The notes under the pieces: generated by a model | Database searches by the model: none | What the model was told of the DNA's origin: nothing | The model's input: the letters and a program-made list of their open reading frames with translations, nothing else | Source: a virus | Strand: one strand, 5' to 3' | Length of the DNA: 44,152 nucleotides | IMG/VR virus record: IMGVR_UViG_3300025771_000054 | Coordinates: 1-44,152 of that record | Shown: positions 37,465 to 44,152 of the stretch, one piece after another | Position numbering within the stretch: position 1 is the first letter of the stretch | Layout: every line of letters begins with the position of its first letter | Made by a program: the position numbers and the translations under genes

Positions 37465-39093
37465 ATGGCAAGTAGAATTCCACTAGTATTAGATGAAGAT
37501 AACAGTCAACTTAGAGAGTTGCCCGTTGGTGATGACTTAGATTTAACAGGCAATAACATCACTGGATTGACTAGTATTACAACAACAAGCACTATTACCG
37601 CAGGTGGCAGTGTTACAACACCATTATTACTTGCCACAAATGCTACTGTAAGTGGAAACGTAGAAGCACTTACATATACAGTTGGCGGAACAAACTTGTT
37701 GGAGTCTATTGATTTTAACGACTTGTTAAACCAACCATTTATTCCTATTGATGTTAACCAATTGAATGATACTGATGGATTGTTAGGCGGTGGATTTAGT
37801 GGTGACTACAATGATTTGTTTAACACACCGGTTATTCCATCTGATATTAATCAACTTGGCGATAATGATGGTATAATTCCAACTGATATTAGTGATCTAA
37901 CTGATAACACAAATTTGCTTGTAGGTGGAACATTTGAAAGTTTATCAGATGCATTTACTTTTGATGGTAAAGCGGAACAAATTGTAGTCGTAAATGCAAC
38001 AGAAACAAATCTTGCTACAATTTCAACAGCCAGTATTTTAAATGGTTTGACATCTGCACAGGTCACTGGTGCTTTAGGATTTACACCATACAACTCAACC
38101 AACCCAGATGGATATATCAATAACTCAGTAGGTATCACAGATGCGTTAGGTTATACACCTTATGATGCTTCTAATCCGTTGGGTTTTCTTACCAGTATTA
38201 CCAGTGGCGATGTTACAGGTGCATTAGGATACACACCTTATGATGGCGCAGCCAACAGCTTAGGATTTTTAACAGCTATTAACTCTGGAAATGTTACAGA
38301 CGCATTAGGATTTACGCCATATGATGCAGCAAACCCAGATGGATACATCACAAGTGTTGGTTCATTGGATGATGTTTTAACAATCGGTTCAACAACTACA
38401 CTGAGTTTTCAAGCTGGTGCTTTTACAAGTAGTGGTAGAGTAACTGCCACTGATATACAATTGTCAACTGGTGGTATTAATTTTAACCATACAACTGCTA
38501 CAACTATTGACGGACAGGCTGGACTTGATTTGACAGTAGGTGGTGTTAGTAATCTAATACTTAACAGTGCAGGAACTATATCAGTTCAATCTAGTTTGGT
38601 GCCAAGCAGTGGAACTATAAATATTGGCAATAGTGGTAATCCTTATGCGAACGTATATGCAACCACAATTAATTCTACAACACTCTCATCAACATCAACG
38701 GTAACTATTAACGCCACAGGAAGCACTATTACTTTAAATTCTACTGGTGTGATAATGACATCCGATTATGTGCAATTAGCACCCTCTGGAGGCGCAGCAG
38801 ACGGTGACAGACCATCATCCCCGGTCACAGGCACTTTCATGTATAACAGCACACATGGTTACCATCAACTTTATGACGGTGGTAGAGACTTTGTTAATGC
38901 AGGTGGAACAGGAACTGTTACAGGCGGTTGGTTAACAATAGTTCCACCAATTGGCGGACAGCCTAATAATGATGATACATATCCAGGTATGCTGGCGATT
39001 GCTGATGGAACATCTTGGGATCCTCTTGGGGATGGATCTCAAGCACTAATGGTATTCATAAACGGCGCATGGTCGGCAATGGCTGAAGCATAA
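37465..39093 (+). CDS. Tail fibre with TGALGYTPY repeats
   Basis: A 542-residue fibre. Residues 1-30 (ASRIPLVLDEDNSQLRELPV) are a tip-attachment start different from its neighbours. Residues about 195-305 carry four copies of an ALG(F/Y)TPY-(D/N) repeat spaced 21-24 residues, common in trimeric phage fibres. The rest is a Thr/Ser/Gly-rich beta shaft (DLTVGGVSNLILNSAGTISV), and the end (SQALMVFINGAWSAMAEA) is a compact tip. It is probably a receptor-binding or side fibre. Confidence 0.78.
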   Translation: MASRIPLVLDEDNSQLRELPVGDDLDLTGNNITGLTSITTTSTITAGGSVTTPLLLATNATVSGNVEALTYTVGGTNLLESIDFNDLLNQPFIPIDVNQLNDTDGLLGGGFSGDYNDLFNTPVIPSDINQLGDNDGIIPTDISDLTDNTNLLVGGTFESLSDAFTFDGKAEQIVVVNATETNLATISTASILNGLTSAQVTGALGFTPYNSTNPDGYINNSVGITDALGYTPYDASNPLGFLTSITSGDVTGALGYTPYDGAANSLGFLTAINSGNVTDALGFTPYDAANPDGYITSVGSLDDVLTIGSTTTLSFQAGAFTSSGRVTATDIQLSTGGINFNHTTATTIDGQAGLDLTVGGVSNLILNSAGTISVQSSLVPSSGTINIGNSGNPYANVYATTINSTTLSSTSTVTINATGSTITLNSTGVIMTSDYVQLAPSGGAADGDRPSSPVTGTFMYNSTHGYHQLYDGGRDFVNAGGTGTVTGGWLTIVPPIGGQPNNDDTYPGMLAIADGTSWDPLGDGSQALMVFINGAWSAMAEA

Positions 39094-39104
39094 TGGAGAT
39101 ATAA

Positions 39105-39854
39105 ATGGCAGATATACAAACAATTAACATAGGATCAGCAGCAAATGACGGAACAGGCGATGATTTACGTGAAGCATTTGTAAAAGTTAACGCAAACTTT
39201 AACGCATTGAATTTAGCACAAGGTCCTGCAGGGGTTAACCTTGGAAGTTCTGGAGGAAAAGTTTTAGCCGATGTAACTAGCAATACTTTGAGATTTAGAA
39301 CAATAGTTGGTGGAACAAATATAAATGTTACAGAACTTGATAGCACCATTGTGCTAGACGGAACAGTGCCAGATCAGTCTAATCCAATTATTAGTGACAC
39401 AGGTAGTATTACAGTAGGCAATGGAGCAGCATGGGCACTATATGGCGGAGACGGCGTAGAGACTAGATCTGATAATAATGCTAGTCCAAATCCACAAATT
39501 ATTATTGATGCAGGATTAGAAAGAGACCAAAGCCCTAGACTTGTAGCAGGACTAGATGCCAATAGCCAAAATATTACCGGTGTAAATAACTTTAGTGCAA
39601 CTAGTTCTTTGACTGGAACTCTTACTGTATCTACTACAGGGACTATAGGCACACTTGTTCCAACAAATATCAAAAGCAAAGGCACTGACACAGTTGACTA
39701 CGAAAATAACTTGGGCAAATTTTTAACATTTGATTTTGGGGGTGTTGATAATACCTACACCGGTATACTTCAATTTATTTTAGGAACATCTACTGTTGAT
39801 TTAGGAACTTTTAATTCGCCATCTATTGGTAGCATAGATCTAGGAGCAATTTAA
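39105..39854 (+). CDS. Fibre-like structural protein with shared attachment motif
   Basis: A 249-residue protein. The N terminus (INIGSAANDGTGDDLREAFV) repeats the attachment module of the genes at 30202 and 37125. The rest alternates beta strands (INVTELDSTIVLDGTVPDQ) and a Thr-rich shaft. It ends in a hydrophobic, Gly-rich strand set. No catalytic residues. Late gene, just upstream of the Ig-like giant. Confidence 0.75.
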   Translation: MADIQTINIGSAANDGTGDDLREAFVKVNANFNALNLAQGPAGVNLGSSGGKVLADVTSNTLRFRTIVGGTNINVTELDSTIVLDGTVPDQSNPIISDTGSITVGNGAAWALYGGDGVETRSDNNASPNPQIIIDAGLERDQSPRLVAGLDANSQNITGVNNFSATSSLTGTLTVSTTGTIGTLVPTNIKSKGTDTVDYENNLGKFLTFDFGGVDNTYTGILQFILGTSTVDLGTFNSPSIGSIDLGAI

Positions 39855-39863
39855 GGAGGGCAG

Positions 39864-42800
39864 ATGTCTGCACCACAATGGAGCGTAATTAATAATACCA
39901 GTCTAGGTATCCTACAAGAACGTGAAACTATTGCAATCGATTTACCTTTAGTAGACACTAATGGTGTAACAGCCAAAGTAATTAGTGGTGCTTTGCCAGA
40001 CGGTCTTAGAATTTCTGGAACACAGATTGTAGGAACGCCTTATAATGTCAAGCAAATTGTAAGAAATGTATTTTGCATTAGAGCAACAAACAGCGACGGT
40101 ATTGCAGACAGAACGTTAACTTTGACTGTTGATGGTTACGATGAACCTGTTTGGGTCACTCCAGCAGGAGATCTTCCTGTAGGCCCAAATGGTGTGTATT
40201 TTGTTTTGGATAGCACTCCTATTGATTTTCAACTTGAGGCATACGATCTTGATACCACAGCAGGCGAGGAGCCATTGGAGTTTATTTTAGGAGATGGCAG
40301 CAGTCAAGGTGAAAGCACATTACCACCTGGGCTGAGTATGTCTTCTACAGGAAAAATAACTGGTATTGTTGATCCATTACGTGCATTAGATATCAATGAA
40401 ATAGTTTTAGGATATGACGCAGGCAGATACGGAACCAATGTGTTTGACTGGGGCGCAGCATCTGATGATAGAATAAACAGTTATTATTATGGTGATGTAG
40501 ATGTAAGTAACTTGGACCTTGTGCGTCCTCCAAGAAAGTTAAATAGACGTTATACGTTTGTAGTAACTGTTTCTGATGGTTACGCTACAAAACAAAGACA
40601 ATTTACAATTTATGTTGTTGGTGATGATTTTACAAGAGCTGACAACACCATTATGCAGGTTAGTAATGGTGTGTTTACAGCGGACATTACTTTTGAAAGA
40701 TTACCAATTTGGATCACTCCTGAAGATCTTGGTAAGCGTAGAGCAAACAACTATCAAACTATATTTCTAGAAACAGTGGCGCAACCTGATGTAAGTGGCG
40801 CTCTTTATTATAGTAAAAAACAAAGAAATCCTGGTGTGTATAAATTAAAATCAACAGGAGAAATCACAACTGGGTATTATGAATTAAGTGGTGCACTTCC
40901 TTATTTTCCTATTGCAAAAAGAGGACCAGACAGTTTAGACGAATTTTTTGCACCTGATCCTATCACTACAGCTGAATTTGAAGTTGTAGAAGCAGAAAGT
41001 GTCAGTGAGCTACCTCCAGGATTAGACTTAGATCCTGCAACAGGCGAGCTTGCTGGTATTATTCCATATCAACCTGCTGTCACAAAAGATTATAAATTTA
41101 CAATCGGTGCTATTAGATACAACGAAGATACTGGTATTGTTACTGTATTTGGAACATATTATGAGGATACACTAAGTGGCACACAAACTATAAAAATTGC
41201 AAAATTAGATGACACACTTATTGATGGTATTGACGACTTGGCTGCACTTGTTGACCAAGATGTTGAAATTGAAGGTAGAAATTATACAATAACTAGTGTT
41301 AGTAGTCTTTCCCCAGATTACGATACAATAACGTTAGATAGAGGACTTGATAGATATTACAAACATGAACCGTTAGTTGTCAAAGAATCAACACTACCTT
41401 CTGCAGATTATTTCTTTGTAGAAACTTTGAGCACAGCTGATCAGTTGTTTTACAATGGACAAGACTTGATCTTTAGCGATACAGAAAAATATAACATTAC
41501 CAGTATTGCAGATTATGTAAAATACACAGTTAGTGTTGATATCACTAATAGTCTTGAATTAAATACCAACACCACAGGCACTGCAGGCGGTCCAGGCATA
41601 GTTGGTATATTAGAACAATTTTTAGATGTAGGGGACCTTCCAGCTTATATCACCACAATTAGCGGTAGTGCAGGTATACATACAGTAACACTTACTATTC
41701 CTCTTACAGCAAATACAAGTAGTTCAGCTTATGTTAAAGACCTTTTCCATACAGCTGATAGTGCTACTGTTAATATTGTAAAAAATAATCAATATCAAAG
41801 AATAGGATTGAGCACAACTCTTATCAGAACTTTTAATATAGGAAGAAACATAAGCCTTGGAGTAATTAGAGGACTTTCTTTCCAAAAAGATTTTGCAAGA
41901 GACGAAAGTAATTTACTAGAAAAAATAAAAACGTTTAAAATACAAACATTAGGTGAAATTGACAGTGTCTTGAGTTGGGAATCTCCTGCACAATTAGGCA
42001 CTATTAAACCTAATAGAGATAGTGTATTTGCTGTTAAAGCAAAATCTACATATGCAAATGCAGTGTTAACATACAGTGTATTATCAGGTGCTTTACCGTT
42101 TGGCATGACATTAAAATCAACCGGAGAAATAACTGGAAGATTTCCAAGTGTAGGTAGTTTATCTGCTCTTGGTTTAACACAAATCGATAATGCTAATACA
42201 ACCTTTGATGGTAATACACAAAGTTTTGATAGAACATTCAAATTTACAGTTTTAGCAAGAGATAGATTTGCAAATACAAATATAACACAAGAATTCACAA
42301 TTAAGATAGATACTACTGATACAAATCTGTATAGTAATATATACATGAAACCATTTTTACCTACATCTCAACGCAGTAAAATCAATAATTTCCTAAACAA
42401 TACTACAGTGTTTGATCCAGTAAGTTTATATAGACCAAGTGATCCTGAATTTGGTGTGCAAAAAGAGCTACGTAGTTTGGTGTTTGCAGGAATAGAACAA
42501 AAAAACTTGTCTAATTATGTTAGTGCAAGTGTTAAAGGGGTTAAAAGAAAGAAATTTAATTTTGGCGATGTAAAAAAAGCCACTGCAAAAACAGTAGGAA
42601 CCCAAGAAGAAATTTACGAAGTAATTTATATAGAATTAGTAGATCCTGCACTACCATCTAAAGGAGAAACAAGAGATAGTTTCTTATCTCCTAACGGGGG
42701 CAAAAAAATCACTGTAGATAGTGTAAGGTTTGAGCCAATTGATGACGAGTATGGTGGAGGTGCAGGCGGTGTTGATTTAGCAATTACAAAAAAAGACAAC

Positions 42801-43373
42801 ACAGTTTTTAAAATTGATTTGAGATCGGGGCAGCTAAAAGTTGTAAAAAGAGGTGGCGGCACTGTAAATATTCCAGCTGTTGGCATTTTGCAAGTAGGTT
42901 CTCGTTCAGGAAGCAATGTAGGTATAACAATCGCAAGCACAACTACAATTGACGGATTGGAAGAGACTTGGCGTCTAAGACCAGATTGGACTACAATCAC
43001 TATCGATAGTAATGCTATAAGTGTGAGCGAAGCTGAAGACAGAAAAACTTACATAAGCAATATTGAAAAAATGAGGACTAATATTTCCAATATAGGAGAA
43101 AGCAGTAAGGATTTCTTGCCGCTTTGGATGCAAACTGCACAAAAAGGTAGCTTGAAAGAATTAGGCTATACTTTTGCAATACCACTTGCCTATACTAAAC
43201 CAGGCCAAGGCGACCAAATATTAGCAAATGTAAAAAATTATTTGAAAAGCAACGAACAAAATTTTGATTTTAATCAAATTAATTACGACATAGATAGGTA
43301 TATAATTAACGCAACAAATGAAAGCAATAATGATCAATATATTGTGTTCGGTAATTATCAATTTAACAGTTGA
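39864..43373 (+). CDS. Large tail protein with Ig-like (He_PIG) modules
   Basis: A 1169-residue late protein with a strong AAGGAGGG ribosome site. Repeated segments of the He_PIG/cadherin-like type occur: LPDGLRISGTQIVGTP (about 44), LPPGLSMSSTGKITGIVDP (about 152), LPPGLDLDPATGELAGIIP (about 385) and LPFGMTLKSTGEITGRFPS (about 745). Each is a 'GL-x-x-x-x-TG-x-I-x-G' turn between Ig strands. The C-terminal 300 residues are more charged and contain a Gly-rich loop (DDEYGGGAGGVD). Such proteins often bind carbohydrates at the cell surface. A baseplate or fibre role is likely. Confidence 0.8.
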   Translation: MSAPQWSVINNTSLGILQERETIAIDLPLVDTNGVTAKVISGALPDGLRISGTQIVGTPYNVKQIVRNVFCIRATNSDGIADRTLTLTVDGYDEPVWVTPAGDLPVGPNGVYFVLDSTPIDFQLEAYDLDTTAGEEPLEFILGDGSSQGESTLPPGLSMSSTGKITGIVDPLRALDINEIVLGYDAGRYGTNVFDWGAASDDRINSYYYGDVDVSNLDLVRPPRKLNRRYTFVVTVSDGYATKQRQFTIYVVGDDFTRADNTIMQVSNGVFTADITFERLPIWITPEDLGKRRANNYQTIFLETVAQPDVSGALYYSKKQRNPGVYKLKSTGEITTGYYELSGALPYFPIAKRGPDSLDEFFAPDPITTAEFEVVEAESVSELPPGLDLDPATGELAGIIPYQPAVTKDYKFTIGAIRYNEDTGIVTVFGTYYEDTLSGTQTIKIAKLDDTLIDGIDDLAALVDQDVEIEGRNYTITSVSSLSPDYDTITLDRGLDRYYKHEPLVVKESTLPSADYFFVETLSTADQLFYNGQDLIFSDTEKYNITSIADYVKYTVSVDITNSLELNTNTTGTAGGPGIVGILEQFLDVGDLPAYITTISGSAGIHTVTLTIPLTANTSSSAYVKDLFHTADSATVNIVKNNQYQRIGLSTTLIRTFNIGRNISLGVIRGLSFQKDFARDESNLLEKIKTFKIQTLGEIDSVLSWESPAQLGTIKPNRDSVFAVKAKSTYANAVLTYSVLSGALPFGMTLKSTGEITGRFPSVGSLSALGLTQIDNANTTFDGNTQSFDRTFKFTVLARDRFANTNITQEFTIKIDTTDTNLYSNIYMKPFLPTSQRSKINNFLNNTTVFDPVSLYRPSDPEFGVQKELRSLVFAGIEQKNLSNYVSASVKGVKRKKFNFGDVKKATAKTVGTQEEIYEVIYIELVDPALPSKGETRDSFLSPNGGKKITVDSVRFEPIDDEYGGGAGGVDLAITKKDNTVFKIDLRSGQLKVVKRGGGTVNIPAVGILQVGSRSGSNVGITIASTTTIDGLEETWRLRPDWTTITIDSNAISVSEAEDRKTYISNIEKMRTNISNIGESSKDFLPLWMQTAQKGSLKELGYTFAIPLAYTKPGQGDQILANVKNYLKSNEQNFDFNQINYDIDRYIINATNESNNDQYIVFGNYQFNS

Positions 43374-43379
43374 ATGGAA

Positions 43380-43386
43380 TAAATAG
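43380..43386 (+). promoter_or_regulatory. T4-like late promoter box
   Basis: AATAAATAG 18 bases before the ATG at 43405, with AAAGGAAAA as ribosome site. Confidence 0.5.
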
Positions 43387-43404
43387 TATAACAAAGGAAA
43401 ACAA

Positions 43405-44016
43405 ATGGCAAGTAACATTAATACAACAACAATAGATGAAAATTATCCGGTAGCTGGTATTGATAATGATAGCCAGGGATTCCGCGATAACTTTGCTAGT
43501 ATCAAAACGAACTTGACAACAGCAGGCACAGAAATTACAACATTGCAAGCAAACAGAGCACGTATTGATGCAGACAACGATCATTCTGGTAACGAAATAC
43601 AAAATGCTGAACTACTTCAAGTGACTCCAAAATTCAACAAAGCATTCAATACATTAACTGGCGACCACGAAGTTGACTATAGAGATGCACATGTTCACGT
43701 TATAAATTGGGATTTTGGTAGTCCAGGTAATATAGCTACAGTGACTTTTACAGGCTGGCCTACTGACAGATATGCAAGCCTCAGGTTGATTATGAGTGTC
43801 GATAATCCAGGCAATAATGATACCCAAATTACTCTTAGTGCAGGAGCAGGCGATGCGAAACTTAATGATAGGACTAATGTAGATACTTGGAATGGTACAA
43901 GCATATTAACACTTAGCGGAAATATAGGTGAAAAAACTATTGTTGATGTGTTCACATACGATTCTGGTAATACCCTATTCTTTGACTACGTTGATCGTTT
44001 TACATCTATTCCATAA
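43405..44016 (+). CDS. Small fibre/structural protein
   Basis: A 203-residue protein. NINTTTIDENYPVAGIDNDS and SQGFRDNFASIKTNLTTAGT form an attachment start of the same idea as the neighbours (DSQGFRDNF against DPLRVAFTKVNENF). A coiled-coil-like segment (LTTAGTEITTLQANRARID) leads to a beta-rich C-terminal head (DYRDAHVHVINWDFGSPGN onward). Late promoter and ribosome site precede it. Probably a small virion fibre. Confidence 0.72.
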   Translation: MASNINTTTIDENYPVAGIDNDSQGFRDNFASIKTNLTTAGTEITTLQANRARIDADNDHSGNEIQNAELLQVTPKFNKAFNTLTGDHEVDYRDAHVHVINWDFGSPGNIATVTFTGWPTDRYASLRLIMSVDNPGNNDTQITLSAGAGDAKLNDRTNVDTWNGTSILTLSGNIGEKTIVDVFTYDSGNTLFFDYVDRFTSIP

Positions 44017-44025
44017 GGATATCAT

Positions 44026-44152
44026 ATGCACCCAAATGCTAAATCTTTAAGCGAACTATCTAACCAAGAGTTAGAAAAGAAAATTCTTAAATTAAATGGC
44101 ATGTATTTTATGACGAACGATGCCCATGTGCGTCAACAAATGATATTATTAT
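44026..44152 (+). CDS. Conserved small phage protein, N-terminal part (3' truncated)
   Basis: The frame opens at ATG 44026, nine bases after the previous stop, with AAGGA upstream, and runs off the right edge after 42 codons. The product begins HPNAKSLSELSNQELEKKIL and is helical (LNGMYFMTND, then VRQQMILL). I associate this pattern with a small conserved protein that follows fibre genes in T4-like marine phages. Function unknown. Confidence 0.7.
   Translation, partial: MHPNAKSLSELSNQELEKKILKLNGMYFMTNDAHVRQQMILL

Noticed and set aside
38060-38360. Tandem DNA repeat
   Set aside because: The repetition encodes the ALG(F/Y)TPY repeats of a tail fibre, so it is a protein repeat and not a separate DNA element.
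41795-42346. Minus-strand ORF of 183 codons
   Set aside because: Antisense to the Ig-module protein; no coding-like features of its own.
1-44152. CRISPR arrays, insertion sequences or an integrase
   Set aside because: No regularly spaced direct repeats, transposase motifs or tyrosine/serine recombinase were seen anywhere in the window.

Overview
The window looks like part of the genome of a large tailed dsDNA phage (myovirus) of the marine T4-like type. The evidence is: densely packed genes with ATGA, TAATG and short overlaps; repeated TAAATA boxes of the T4 late-promoter kind; two tRNA clusters; long multidomain fibre proteins; and many small conserved phage proteins of the kind seen in T4-like cyanophages and pelagiphages. 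No photosynthesis genes (psbA, hli) are present, so a heterotrophic, perhaps alphaproteobacterial (SAR11-like) marine host is more likely than a cyanobacterium; that host call is inference. The DNA is AT-rich.

Layout. 1-5.2 kb (+): end of an outer-membrane-barrel-like protein, small membrane proteins, a 681-residue CHASE2-adenylyl cyclase and an alpha/beta hydrolase. 5.2-7.1 kb (-): a block of small, mostly membrane proteins behind a minus-strand TAAATA box, including a 41-residue nine-cysteine protein. 7.1-13.6 kb (+): early-type operons, most started by a near-consensus sigma-70 promoter (GGTTGACA, 17-base spacer, TATWAT). They carry an AbrB-like protein, a complete translation initiation factor IF-1, a SprT-like metallopeptidase, a PD-(D/E)XK nuclease, small proteins, a first sulfotransferase, a 2-oxoglutarate oxygenase and a secreted glycine-zipper protein. 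13.6-14.5 kb: a second PD-(D/E)XK nuclease and tRNA cluster 1 (Ser-GCU, Thr-UGU, Leu-UAG, Ala-UGC) with tRNA remnants.

14.5-22 kb holds three radical SAM enzymes, a fatty-acid desaturase, a GNAT-like unknown and an SGNH hydrolase. They are interrupted at 17.4-18.4 kb by an unassigned structured RNA, a 20-codon ORF, an intrinsic terminator, a compact pseudoknot RNA and tRNA cluster 2 (Trp, Met, Pro, Gly, Ser-UGA and a tRNA-like element). 22-29.8 kb: conserved phage proteins, a DUF2693-like protein, QueD behind a leader that resembles a preQ1-I riboswitch, a glycosyltransferase, UV-damage endonuclease, three more sulfotransferase-like proteins and a minus-strand zinc-finger protein. 29.8-44.15 kb: an IscA/HesB-type Fe-S carrier followed by late fibre and tail genes, including a 2307-residue fibre and a 1169-residue protein with Ig-like modules. 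Several fibre genes share one N-terminal attachment motif.

How it fits together. Strong host-type promoters run the 7-26 kb metabolic and takeover genes; TAAATA boxes run the structural and membrane genes and several single genes. A subset of TAAATA boxes lies exactly three bases before an ATG, which suggests leaderless late mRNAs. The sulfotransferases, glycosyltransferase, desaturase, SGNH hydrolase and radical SAM enzymes together suggest remodelling of a glycan or lipid on the host envelope or virion. The adenylyl cyclase, IF-1, AbrB-like protein, IscA-like protein and tRNAs point to control of host signalling, translation and Fe-S supply.
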